DNA of 64,000 nucleotides, taken from Streptomyces sp. S.PB5 (lineage in GTDB: Bacteria; Actinomycetota; Actinomycetes; Streptomycetales; Streptomycetaceae). Below are positions 36,320-44,550 of the stretch, in pieces. The translations under genes were made by a program, and so were the position numbers. Positions within the stretch are counted from its first letter, which is position 1, and the number at the start of each line of letters is the position of its first letter. The stretch lies in the NCBI RefSeq assembly GCF_030403745.1, contig NZ_JAQMWP010000023.1:62001-126000 (forward strand), given 5' to 3'. A model generated the notes under the pieces. The model was given only the letters and a program-made list of their open reading frames with translations, made no database searches and was not told the origin of the DNA.

Positions 36320-36419
36320 GGGGTTCCTGTTCGTGCGCCGGAAATGCGGCTGTTTTGCGTGACACGTTCCACGCTATGGACCGGGGGCGGGCGCCGGTAC
36401 GGGGCTGTCCTCCGAGACC

Positions 36420-36440
36420 TCTGGGGGAAAACCCCCAGGC
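36420..36440. promoter_or_regulatory. Shared inverted repeat upstream of the ABC operon
   Basis: CTGGGGG, AAAA, CCCCCAG forms perfect 7-bp arms about 100 bases before the ATPase start. A near copy at 37550-37570 lies upstream of the DUF418 gene. The response regulator of the same transposon is the likely binder. Confidence 0.6.
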
Positions 36441-36481
36441 CATGGCCCGTCGGGCGCAGGCGCCGATGGCATCAGGACACG

Positions 36482-37492
36482 TCAGGCCGCGACGGAAGTC
36501 CGGCGTATCGGGACGAGCCTCAGCCAGGTCGCGCAGCGCCACAGCCATTCGGCCGGGCCGTACCGGAAGCGGCGCAGCCACCGTGCGCACGCGGTGGCCT
36601 GCGCGGCGACCAGGACCGCGGTGCCTGCGAACGTCAGGGCGGCGTAGTTCCATCCGCGTACGTCGACCAGGGCGGCGAACACCACCGCCGCGGCCGCCTG
36701 GGTGAGGAAACAGGTCAGCGCCATTCGGCCGAGCGGGGCGAGCACGGTGGTCAGCCGTGCGCCGATGCCGGTGCGCAGCGCGAGCAGCAGCCCGGTCACG
36801 TACACCGCGGAGGTGGAGAACAGCCGTATGTCGGCGAGCACGGAACCGGGCACGCTCGCCGTGTTAGGTCGCAGCACGAGGGTGGTGACTGCGAGCGCCG
36901 CCGCGACGAGGAAGGCGATGTGCAGCTGCCTGGCGCGGTTGGCCAGGTCGGTGTGGATGCCGTACCGGACAGCGGCGGAGCCGAGGGCGAGCAGGCCGAC
37001 CGAGGTGAGGACGATCTTCAGGCCGTATCCGACGGCCTGCGGGTCCTGCTCAATGATCGCGACCGACCCGGCCAACACCCCCAGACCCACCAGGAGTTCC
37101 GCGCGGCGCGGCAGGTAGGACAGCGGCAGCAGCACCACGAGGCCCAGCACGGCATACACCACGAGCTGGAGGTTCTCGTCGAGGGCGAACAGCTGCACCG
37201 TGCCGATCGCGAACAGTGCCGCAAGGCGGCGCGCCAGGACCCCCCGCGGCCGCGATGCCCTCTCGGACGCCGATTGCAGGATCAGCGCGAAGCTCACGCC
37301 GAACAGGAGCGTGAAGATGAGGACGAAGCGGTGGAGCACGAGATTGTCGTGAAGGAACGACGAAATGGCGTCGGGGCGCGGGTAGTGGTCCTCGCCGAAG
37401 GTGAGCGCGAGGTTCACCAGAGGGAGGCCGGCGAGCGCGAAGCCGCGTACGACGTCGAGGTCGGGAATGCGGTGTCTGGTCGTCTGCGTCAT
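36482..37492 (-). CDS. DUF418-family multi-pass membrane protein
   Basis: A 336-residue membrane protein with the DUF418/YeiB-type N-terminus RIPDLDVVRGFALAGLPLVN and about ten hydrophobic segments; the DUF418 core region around MALTCFLTQAAAAVVFAALV lies near residue 240. The function of the family is unclear; in actinomycetes members often sit near antibiotic-responsive ABC transporters. It is separated by 162 bases from the ATPase gene and has its own upstream copy of the shared inverted repeat, so it is probably a coregulated separate transcript. ATG 37492 is preferred over 37507. Confidence 0.82.
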   Translation of the reverse strand: MTQTTRHRIPDLDVVRGFALAGLPLVNLALTFGEDHYPRPDAISSFLHDNLVLHRFVLIFTLLFGVSFALILQSASERASRPRGVLARRLAALFAIGTVQLFALDENLQLVVYAVLGLVVLLPLSYLPRRAELLVGLGVLAGSVAIIEQDPQAVGYGLKIVLTSVGLLALGSAAVRYGIHTDLANRARQLHIAFLVAAALAVTTLVLRPNTASVPGSVLADIRLFSTSAVYVTGLLLALRTGIGARLTTVLAPLGRMALTCFLTQAAAAVVFAALVDVRGWNYAALTFAGTAVLVAAQATACARWLRRFRYGPAEWLWRCATWLRLVPIRRTSVAA

Positions 37493-37549
37493 AACACGCA
37501 GCGTCACACCCGGAGTTGGCCTCCTGGAATCCGGCAGGCCCCCAGCCTG

Positions 37550-37570
37550 TCTGGGTGAAATCCCCCAGGA
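37550..37570. promoter_or_regulatory. Shared inverted repeat upstream of the DUF418 gene
   Basis: TCTGGGTGAAATCCCCCAGG, 58-78 bases before the DUF418 start, matches the site at 36420-36440 at 18 of 21 positions and in spacing. Confidence 0.6.
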
Positions 37571-37597
37571 CGCAGGCGGTGCCCGGCACTCCCGCCA

Positions 37598-37759
37598 CTG
37601 TCGTCATTCGATCGAATGACGACAGGCCCGGCGGGCGTCCAATGAACCCAGAGATTTCGGGGCCTCGCAGCGACTCTGATCCAATGAGATCCGATGGCGG
37701 CTGACGACAGGGTTAGATGACAGCCGAGGTCCGATGCGGCGACGGAAGCGAGGAAGAGC
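37598..37759. repeat. Presumed res region with a 28-bp perfect palindrome
   Basis: CTGTCGTCATTCGA (37598-37611) is followed immediately by its exact reverse complement (37612-37625). Between here and tnpR lie further related pieces: TCCAATGAGATCCGATGG, GACGACAGGGTTAGATGACA and GGTCCGATGC. A stretch of repeated half-sites directly upstream of a resolvase gene is where Tn3 elements keep res, so this is the likely resolution site and tnpR operator. Exact subsites are not assigned. Confidence 0.55.
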
Positions 37760-38663
37760 GTGGCCAATCTCGTCTACAAGCGGGTCTCGACCGACCAGCA
37801 ATGACCGACCGCCAGAACCTCGTCCTGGACGAGGCCCAGATCGAGGACCCGGTCGTCTTCGAGGAGGAGCCGGGCACCTCCAGCCGCCTCCACCCACTTG
37901 AGCGCCCGAAGTTCAGTGAACTACTCACCTACGCGCGGCCGGGCGATGTCGTGCACATCTCCGAGATGTTCCGCCTCGTACGCAGCACATCCTCGACGTG
38001 CTCGACATCCTGCACCGCGACCACCTCGCCCTGCGCATCCACGACGGCGCGTTCTCCGCGATGGACCTCACCGCCCGCCACCCCCGCACCGGAGAACTGC
38101 TGTCCACCGTGAAGTTCATGGTGCAGACCCTCGCCGCCGCCGGCGAACTCCAACGCGACCTCCAACGCGAACTCACCTACGACGGACTACGGGCCGCCGA
38201 GGCCAAGGGCAACAAGGGCGGCCGCCGCCCCGCCGTCCCGACAGACAAGACCGACACCGTGCGCACCGCGTACCTGAACGGCCAGTCCATCGCCAGCCTC
38301 GCCCGCGAGCACGACGTCAGCCGCGGCGCCATCCGCACCGCTGTCGCCGACCTACTGCCCGAGCACGCCATCGACGACCGCGAGGGCGCTCCGGCCCCGG
38401 AACTGCCGGTCGCCCTCGACATGCCGGGCAAGGTCGCCGACTTCCTCCGTGCGGCCGCGCTGGACCCCGGCGAGCGGGCCGCGCTCGACCAGGGCGTGAC
38501 CGTACGACGCGGCCAGGGCTACACACTGCGCGTCAGCACCACCCCGGCGGTCCACCAACAACTCCTTGCTCGCTGCCAGCCCCTCCACGGCGCCCAGAGC
38601 GTCCCGGCACAGCGCAAGGCCCGCCGCGAGTACGCGAACCGCGTCAGCACTCTCGGCCAGTGA
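37760..38663 (+). pseudogene. tnpR: Tn3-family resolvase TnpR (serine recombinase), two frameshifts
   Basis: Three frames in sequence give a serine recombinase of about 300 residues. GTG 37760 behind AGGAAG opens VANLVYKRVSTDQQ with the catalytic serine, then TGA. The second frame has TDRQNLVLDEAQIEDPVVFE and RPGDVVHISEMFRLVR. After a break near 37985 the third continues with TQHILDVLDILHRDHLALRI, FMVQTLAAAGELQRDLQREL and a helix-turn-helix (SIASLAREHDVSRGAIRTAV). Small indels explain both breaks. The tail after the helix-turn-helix (about 100 residues) is longer than in classical Tn3 resolvases. Confidence 0.78.
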
Positions 38664-38692
38664 CGCAGGCCCCCTGAGCTGGGCCGCAGCCC

Positions 38693-38730
38693 CTTAGCGT
38701 TGTTTTCTCCGCGAGAACTACTGGGATCCC
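38693..38730 (-). repeat. Right terminal inverted repeat of the Tn3-family element
   Basis: 38 bases, CTTAGCGTTGTTTTCTCCGC to GGGATCCC, the reverse complement of the left end with two mismatches. Followed by GTACG, the target duplication. Confidence 0.93.
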
Positions 38731-38771
38731 GTACGGGCAGCGGGGGCACGGCACGCGGCGGCGCTTCCTGA
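38731..38771 (+). other. Orphaned 3' tail of the iclR gene
   Basis: After the duplication GTACG the frame reads T-GSGGTARGGAS and stops with TGA at 38769-38771. Joined to the iclR frame at 29012 this gives a clean C-terminus, showing where the transposon inserted. Confidence 0.8.
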
Positions 38772-38913
38772 GCCTCCGACGGACGATCTGCCCGTGCCCG
38801 ACGGAAGAACCGGAACAGACAGGTACACGCATGGCAGGCGACCCATGAATCTCCCCTGCCGCGCTCCTTGACGCCCGCTCCCGCCACTCTTACCGTAGCG
38901 ATCACTCCAGCCG

Positions 38914-38931
38914 CTGTAGTGAACACTACAG
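38914..38931. promoter_or_regulatory. TetR-type palindrome upstream of the Tat amidohydrolase
   Basis: CTGTAGTG-AA-CACTACAG, perfect 8-bp arms, 112 bases before the amidohydrolase start. A diverged relative (12 of 18 positions) lies at 46212-46229 in front of the tetR gene at 46310. The remainder of 38772-39042 shows no gene. Confidence 0.55.
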
Positions 38932-39042
38932 GAAGGCCGCCTGTCGGCGCGCACACCGCTGCCGGATGCTGCAGCTGCCCGACATACGTCTTGCTCTTCC
39001 AGCGGCTTCAGGTCCCCCTTCGCTCCCTCGGTGAGGTGCTCC

Positions 39043-40203
39043 ATGGCTGTTACCGGACAGATCGACCCGCGCGGCATGAGACGACGCGGCGTGCTCAAGG
39101 CGGCGTTGCCGCTGGGGGTCGCCGCGACAGCCCTCGGCGCAGTGCCGGCGAGCGCGGTCGGCGCCGCGTCCGCGGACGCTCCGGCACCCCGCGGCCGGGA
39201 CCGTATCGATGTGCACTGCCATCTGATCCCGGACTTCTACCGCCGGTCCCTGGCGGCGCACGGCGTGACCACGATCGGGGGTGTGCCGGTCCCGGCGTGG
39301 AGCCCGGCACTCGCGGTCGACTTCATGAACCGCTACGGCATCCAGACCCAGGTGGTGTCCGTCTCCGAGCCGGGCGTCACCTATCTGTCCTCCAAGGAGG
39401 ACCGGGTGGCGATGGCACGGCGTCTGAACACCTACACGAGCCGGGATCTGGTGCACACGAAGTCCGCGCCCCTGAAGGGACGTTTTGGCGGCTTCGCCGT
39501 CCTGCCTCTGGGCGACATAGCCGACGAGGGCGATGTCGCCCGCGCTGTCACGGAGGCCGAGCGGGCCGTAGGAGACCTCAAGCTGGACGGTGTCGGCATC
39601 TTCAGCAGCTATGGCGGAACGTACCTGGGCGACCCGGTGTTCGAGCCGCTGATGAAGGCGCTCGACGATCTGGGTGCCATGGTGTTCATCCACCCGGTGA
39701 CCCCGCAGAGCTACCCGGACCTCGGACTGCCGCCGTTCCTGTACGAGTTCACGTTCGACACCACCCGCGCGCTGGTCAACATGCTCTACAAGGGCGTGTA
39801 CCAGCGCTACCCGCGCATCCGCTGGCTCGCCGCCCACGCAGGCGGCACCCTGCCCTACATCTCCTACCGCACCAGCCTGCTGACGCTCACCCCGGCGATC
39901 GCCCAGCAGGTGGGGGCCGCCGGTGCAGACTCCAGCAGCCCGCACTTCCGCAAACTCTTCTACGACACCGCCCTGTCACCGGCCCCCCAGGCCATGAAGT
40001 CGGTGCGGGAACTGGCCGGTACCCAGCACATCCTCTTCGCCACCGACTGGCCCTTCACCAACGCCTTGTTCCCGGCGGCCGGTGACCCCGCACCGCAGCT
40101 GGACCAGACGTTCGCACCTGCTGAACGACTGGCTGTCGAGCGGTCCAACGCCCTGGCTCAGTTCCCCGCGCTGGCCGCGAGGATCGGAGCCGGTCCGGCC
40201 TGA
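39043..40203 (+). CDS. ACMSD-type amidohydrolase/decarboxylase with twin-arginine leader
   Basis: A 386-residue amidohydrolase_2 protein. The catalytic barrel starts at RIDVHCHLIPDFYRR (metal ligands His58 and His60), with FIHPVTPQSYP, LAAHAGGTLPYIS and the aspartate of FATDWPFTNALF following. This is the family of aminocarboxymuconate-semialdehyde decarboxylase and gamma-resorcylate decarboxylase, which decarboxylate aromatic or muconate acids. Unusually, residues 1-45 form a Tat-like signal (RRRGVLKAALPLGVAATALG), implying export. GAGGTG lies five bases before ATG 39043. It is paralogous to the leaderless protein at 47977-49026 and is followed by a strong terminator. Confidence 0.87.
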   Translation: MAVTGQIDPRGMRRRGVLKAALPLGVAATALGAVPASAVGAASADAPAPRGRDRIDVHCHLIPDFYRRSLAAHGVTTIGGVPVPAWSPALAVDFMNRYGIQTQVVSVSEPGVTYLSSKEDRVAMARRLNTYTSRDLVHTKSAPLKGRFGGFAVLPLGDIADEGDVARAVTEAERAVGDLKLDGVGIFSSYGGTYLGDPVFEPLMKALDDLGAMVFIHPVTPQSYPDLGLPPFLYEFTFDTTRALVNMLYKGVYQRYPRIRWLAAHAGGTLPYISYRTSLLTLTPAIAQQVGAAGADSSSPHFRKLFYDTALSPAPQAMKSVRELAGTQHILFATDWPFTNALFPAAGDPAPQLDQTFAPAERLAVERSNALAQFPALAARIGAGPA

Positions 40204-40260
40204 GTCCGGCGCGAAGACGGCCGCCCCCTGTCCATCTGCCGCTGTGAGTGAGTCGCTGCC

Positions 40261-40298
40261 TGCGCCGCGGCCCGGTCGAACCGCCGGGCCGCGGCGCA
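40261..40298. terminator. Bidirectional terminator between convergent genes
   Basis: TGCGCCGCGGCCCGG and CCGGGCCGCGGCGCA make a perfect 15-bp stem with an 8-base loop, 58 bases after the amidohydrolase stop and just before the convergent symporter stop at 40301. Confidence 0.88.
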
Positions 40299-40300
40299 CG

Positions 40301-41940
40301 TCATTGCTGTCCCGCTCCCGCGAGGACCTGCTCACGCCAACGAGCATCCCCATCGCCTTCCTCGGCGCCCTGTGCACGCCGTCCGGCAACGCTGCCCGCC
40401 CAACCGAGAAGGAATCCCAACGGGATCGCCAGCACGGCGGTGGACTGCAGCTCGATGACATGGAAGTCGTGTTCCGGCAGGAGTGAGGCAGGTGCGCCGG
40501 AGACGGAGAGGGAGCATACGTACAGAGCGGTGGTGCAAAGGACGCCGCCGTGCACGGTCCACAGCAGACCGGTCCGGTTGTACCGGCTCCAGAACAATCC
40601 GTACAGACAGGCAGGAAGGACCGTGGAGGCGGCGAGCGTGAGCGCCAGATGGGTCAGGGACTCAAGGTTGCGCCCCTGGGCCACCGCCGCCAGGAGGATG
40701 CCGAGTCCGCCCACGCCACCCACCGCCCATCGGGCCGAACGGACTTCCCGGTGCCCGGACATACGGCCCCGGCGCACCACGTGCGCGTGCAGGTCGTGGG
40801 CCAGCGTGGCCGCGGCGCTCAGCACGATGCCGGCGACCACCGCCAGTACGGTGACGAAAACCGCGCACGCGACGGCGGTGTACAGCGCGCTGCCCAGAAA
40901 TCCCGAGGTGCCACCCTCCAGGTCCCCGGCCAGGAGGACAAGGGCCGTCTGGCCGCTGCTGTCCACGGCAAGGATCTTCTGGGCTCCCACGACACCGGCG
41001 GCACCGAGTCCCGCGATGACGACGCAGAGGCAGAAGACGGCCATGAGGGCGACGGCGTAGCGGGTGGCCCGCCGGGCGGCGGCCCCGTCGGCGGCCGAGT
41101 TGATCCTCATCAGGACGTGCGGCATGCACGCGCCGCCCAGGACGACGGACAGTTGCAGACTCAGGAAGTCGAGGCGTCCGGCGCCGCTGTCACCCAGGAC
41201 GTGACCGGGCTCGAAGTAGCGGTCGCGAAGCCCGCTCCCCTGCTCGGCCGCGGTCAGCAGAGCGTCCAGGTCGAAGTCGTAGCGCCGCAGGACCAGGAAG
41301 GCGAGCAGCAGCAGGGTGGTGAAGACCACGGCCACCTTGACGATCTGGACCAGGCTCGTCCCTCTCATGCCGCCGAGCACCGTGAAGCAGATCATCACCG
41401 ATCCCACGAAGACGGTGCAGACCTGCTGGGCCCCCTGGCTGGTGACGCCGAGCAGCAGTGCCGTGGCGCTGCCGGCTCCGGCCAGTTGGAGGACGAGGAA
41501 GGGCAGGCAGACGGCCAGGGTGGCCGTGGCCGCGGCGATACGGGACGAGGAACCCGGCGAGCGCAGCGCGAAGGCGTCGCCCAGGGTGTAGCGGCCGGCG
41601 TTGCGCAGCGGACCGGCGAGCACCAGGAACACGCCGACGGCCAGACAGCTGCTGACCGCCAGGGAGACGCCGTCGTATCCGGCCACGGCCACCAGGCCGG
41701 AGACGCCCAGGAGTGTGGCGGCCGATATGTAGTCCCGGTGAGCGCCAACGCGTTCTGCATCGGCGTCAGTGACCGGCTGCCGGTGTAGAAGTCGCCCGTG
41801 GTGTCACCCTCGGGGCCGGCCAGAACGCACAACAGCAGGGCCAGGACGACGAACACCATGAAGGCGGTCAACACCACCGCCCGATCGCCGGAACCGCCCG
41901 AGACCGATGTGAACTGCGTGGCAAGCGACAGCTCGGTCAT
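40301..41940 (-). pseudogene. Sodium:solute symporter (ActP/MctC-like), one frameshift
   Basis: A solute:sodium symporter of about 545 residues in two frames. The first (from ATG 41940) has a membrane helix then GDTTGDFYTGSRSLTPMQNA and LALTG; the second continues AVAGYDGVSLAVSSCL, YTLGDAFALR and AAATATLAVCLPFLVLQLAG to the end. The break near 41735 is one missing base: the wanted reading is LTGDYISAATLLGV, and only a G is lacking. The DFYTGSRSLTP signature and the adjacent DUF485 gene are typical of acetate/monocarboxylate permeases. It would import a carboxylic acid for the catabolic genes. Inactive as given, or a sequencing indel. Confidence 0.8.
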
Positions 41941-42323
41941 CTCTGTCTCCCTGTTGCCAGGCCCGGGTACAGCTGTGAGGAGTGCGGAACGTGCTCGGCA
42001 CGGCGTCGTATCCGGTCGGCGAGGGGATCGGCGTCGCGCCGGAGTGCGCGGTCGTACCACCAGGAGGTCAGCAGCAGCACGGTCAGCTGCAGAGCGCCCA
42101 GCGCGGCGCCCAGGGGCATTCCGTTCGCCGGACCGTCGGCGAACAGCTCGCCCGCCGTGCCGGAAAGCAACGCGGTGACCAGGACGACTGCGCCGTTGAG
42201 CGCCAGGAACCGCCGACGCGCACCCGTGTGCGTGCGGTGGAGCACGTGCAGGGGCCCGGCGTCGGCGTCCAGGGGGTGATCGTCGGTCGGCTCGTTGCCG
42301 GACCGACGGGGAGGGACGGACAT
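41937..42323 (-). CDS. DUF485-like small membrane protein, symporter partner
   Basis: A 128-residue protein with two hydrophobic segments (about 40-60 and 70-88) and charged ends. Small two-helix DUF485 proteins such as YjcH are encoded just ahead of acetate permease genes, and here the stop overlaps the symporter ATG by four bases. The sequence is weaker than most DUF485 members, so position carries much of the evidence. It is probably needed for symporter assembly or regulation. Confidence 0.65.
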   Translation of the reverse strand: MSVPPRRSGNEPTDDHPLDADAGPLHVLHRTHTGARRRFLALNGAVVLVTALLSGTAGELFADGPANGMPLGAALGALQLTVLLLTSWWYDRALRRDADPLADRIRRRAEHVPHSSQLYPGLATGRQR

Positions 42324-42645
42324 GAGTTGGTCCTCTCGCGAAATGGGTGACGCTCACTGTGGTCTCCGGCATCACCGTTTCTTGGTGCCTTGGGGCAGGA
42401 GGACCGAGGGCGTGCCGGGGGACGAACGGCGCACCGTGAGAAGGCGCGGGCACTCACGATCGAAGGCGCCCGAGACCGGCCACGAGGGCCTGCCCGTGAT
42501 CGGGCTGCAGGGCTGAGCGCCGCTGAAGCCGCGGTGCGACAAATGCTCGACCGGGCGGGAGAGGCGGACGGTGCGGTTCCACCACCCCGCCGTGGAGATG
42601 GGCGGGTACGGTCACCCCAGTGGTGGCGAAGTGACCGTTTCCGGG
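42324..42645. other. Intergenic stretch with no gene seen
   Basis: 322 bases upstream of the symporter pair and downstream of the extradiol dioxygenase, both transcribed leftward. It should hold the symporter promoter and the end of the dioxygenase operon. No clear operator or terminator hairpin stands out. Confidence 0.4.
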
Positions 42646-43665
42646 TCAGTCGTCCGCGATGCCCGCGCCGCTGAGAGCGGGCACGGTGTCCTCGGGGCGG
42701 GCCAGGGAGCGGGCGCCGAGGCGGAACTGGTTGAGTTTGTTGACGATGGTCTGGCCGACGGGGAGGTGCCCCCAGATGCTGATGCCCTGGTGGGTGGTGG
42801 GTTCCCAGGTGGTCTCGTCGATGACGATCGGGTTCCAGCCCACTTCCCACTCGAAGCCCGAGGGGGTCCGGGCGTAGTAGGAGAGCTCTTTGTCGTTGGT
42901 GTGCTGGCCGACGGACAGGGCCATGCCGAATCCGAGTTCATGCACGCGCTGGTAGCTCTGAGCGACGTCGTCGAGGTTCGCGGCCTGGATGTTGAGGTGC
43001 TGGACGCGAGTGCGGACCGGGTCGAGGGACAGGCCGCGGGTACCGACGACGGCGACGGAGTGATGGCGTTCGTTGACGCGCAGGAAGCGGATCTTGAGCT
43101 TGACACCGCTGATGGTCTCGTCGATGTAGTCGGTCAGTCGGGCGTCGAAGACCGTGTTGAAGTAGCCGCGGATCTGCGTCGGCCTGGTGGAGGTCAGCGC
43201 GATGTGTCCCATGCCCAAGTCACCGGTGACGAACCCGGAGGCGAGCATGCGCAGCGGCTCGGCCGAGGTCACCGGGGTGGTGTAGATCTCCTGGGTGATG
43301 CCCTTGGGGCCGGGGAAGCGCAGCAGGCGTTCCACGCCGCGCAGCGCGGCCTCTTCGTCCGTACCGACGGTCAGGGGGACGCCGTGGGCGCGAATGCGGG
43401 ACTCGATCTGCTCGAAGGCGGTGTGGTCGTCGATGTGCCAGCCGGTGGCGACGACGTCCTCGGCGGGGCCGCGCCGCAGCAGGAACCGGCACTCCTGGCC
43501 GTCCAGGCGGAAGCGCATCAGGTCGCGGGAGAGGACGTCGTGATGCATACCGATGGCGTCGGCGCCAAAACGCCGCCAGTCGGCGAAGCGGTTGGTCTCG
43601 ATGACGACGTAGCCGAGGTGGACGGCGCCGAAGACGGAGGGAGCGGTGGTCGCTGCGGTGCTCAT
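42646..43665 (-). CDS. Type I extradiol ring-cleavage dioxygenase (BphC/MhqO-like)
   Basis: A 339-residue two-domain VOC dioxygenase that opens catechols next to the hydroxyls. Iron ligands are His154 (GMGHIALTS), His223 (RVQHLNIQA) and Glu274 (GFEWEVGWN); catalytic His201 and Tyr264 are also present. The N-terminal domain lacks these ligands, as in BphC. It starts with ATG 43665 overlapping the hydrolase stop by four bases. The order flavin hydroxylase, hydrolase, dioxygenase forms a complete hydroxylation, cleavage and hydrolysis unit for a 3-hydroxyphenyl-type acid or similar phenol. Confidence 0.92.
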   Translation of the reverse strand: MSTAATTAPSVFGAVHLGYVVIETNRFADWRRFGADAIGMHHDVLSRDLMRFRLDGQECRFLLRRGPAEDVVATGWHIDDHTAFEQIESRIRAHGVPLTVGTDEEAALRGVERLLRFPGPKGITQEIYTTPVTSAEPLRMLASGFVTGDLGMGHIALTSTRPTQIRGYFNTVFDARLTDYIDETISGVKLKIRFLRVNERHHSVAVVGTRGLSLDPVRTRVQHLNIQAANLDDVAQSYQRVHELGFGMALSVGQHTNDKELSYYARTPSGFEWEVGWNPIVIDETTWEPTTHQGISIWGHLPVGQTIVNKLNQFRLGARSLARPEDTVPALSGAGIADD

Positions 43666-44537
43666 CGGCGGCCCGCCAGGAAGTCGGCGCACAGCCGGTT
43701 GAACAGCTGCGCGCGCTCGAACTGCACCCAGTGCCCGGTGTTGGCGACCAGGTACAGGTCGCAGTTGGGCATGCGCTCGGCGAGCATCCGGCCACCGGAG
43801 GGCCTGTTGACCTTGTCCTGCGCCCCCCACAGCACCAGCGTGGGCACGGGCAGCCGGGGCAGGCGGGGGTCGCGGGTGAAGTCCATCTTCCACACGGTCC
43901 GCAGGGCGTTGGGTCCCGAGGGCCGTCGCAGCGGCGGTGCGGCGATCACCTCGGGATCGATGCTGGCCCGGTAGCGCTCGTCGATCGCGGCGTCCGGGAC
44001 GTCGGTGGCGTTGAAGACGAGGTAGTTGCGGATGAACTTCTCCAGTTTCGCCCGCGAAGGCCCGTCGCCGGTGTAGTAGTTCAGCAGGTTGCTGAGGCCG
44101 GGGGTGGGCAGGGCGCGGGTGGTGCCGATGCCGCCGGGGCCCATGAGGACCATGCGTTCGACCCGGTCGGGGGTGTCCAGGGCCAGGCGCAGGGCGCAGG
44201 CGCCGCCGTAGGAGTTGCCGACCAAGTGGGCTTTGTCCAAGCCGAGTCCGTCGAGCAGTCCTCGGATGCCGTCAGCCAGGCAGCCGAAGGGGTCGGCGCC
44301 GTCGACGCCCTTGGTGCTGCGTCCGTAGCCGGGCAGGTCGGGCACGATGACCCGGTACTCCTTGGCCAGCTCCGCGATGTTGCGGGCGTAGTTGGAGACG
44401 CCGGAGGCTCCGGGGCCGCCGCCGTGCAGCAGCAGGACCGGTGGGCCGTCACCGGTCTCGGCGGCGAAGATCTTCCGTCCGCCGATGTCGTACGTCGTCT
44501 CCTGCATCGTCGGCAGGCCGGTCGGTGTCGTCGTCAT
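43662..44537 (-). CDS. Meta-cleavage product hydrolase (MhpC/BphD-like)
   Basis: A 291-residue alpha/beta hydrolase splitting the C-C bond of the ring-opened product to a carboxylic acid and 2-hydroxypentadienoate. The oxyanion loop HGGGPGASGVSNY, nucleophile Ser109 in GNSYGG, Asp241 in WGAQDKV and His269 in ANTGHW are all in place. KEYRVIVPDLPGYGRS is a family hallmark. It precedes the dioxygenase with a four-base overlap and follows the flavin hydroxylase by 13 bases. The hydratase at 46939 would take the dienoate further. Confidence 0.94.
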   Translation of the reverse strand: MTTTPTGLPTMQETTYDIGGRKIFAAETGDGPPVLLLHGGGPGASGVSNYARNIAELAKEYRVIVPDLPGYGRSTKGVDGADPFGCLADGIRGLLDGLGLDKAHLVGNSYGGACALRLALDTPDRVERMVLMGPGGIGTTRALPTPGLSNLLNYYTGDGPSRAKLEKFIRNYLVFNATDVPDAAIDERYRASIDPEVIAAPPLRRPSGPNALRTVWKMDFTRDPRLPRLPVPTLVLWGAQDKVNRPSGGRMLAERMPNCDLYLVANTGHWVQFERAQLFNRLCADFLAGRR

Positions 44538-44550
44538 GATGCCGGTGTCC

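Larger units (their letters stand above)
29013..38730. mobile_element. Complete 9.7-kb Tn3-family transposon with TCS/ABC cargo
   Basis: The boundaries are 38-bp terminal inverted repeats starting GGGGTCCCAGTAGTTCTCGC and ending CTAAG (36 of 38 matching), flanked by the 5-bp target duplication GTACG at 29008-29012 and 38731-38735. tnpA lies at the left end and tnpR with a presumed res site at the right. Between them are five minus-strand genes: response regulator, histidine kinase, FtsX-like permease, ABC ATPase and DUF418 membrane protein. Ends and duplication match the general design of Tn3 elements such as Streptomyces Tn4556. Removing it with one duplication copy restores an uninterrupted iclR frame. 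Both transposition genes are frameshifted as given. Confidence 0.93.

Noticed and set aside
36366..36382. GTTCC-N7-GGACC inside the transposon, resembling the IclR-type site
   Set aside because: One arm has a mismatch, it lies in a mobile element unrelated to the catabolic operon, and it sits close to the better-supported transposon operator. Probably chance.
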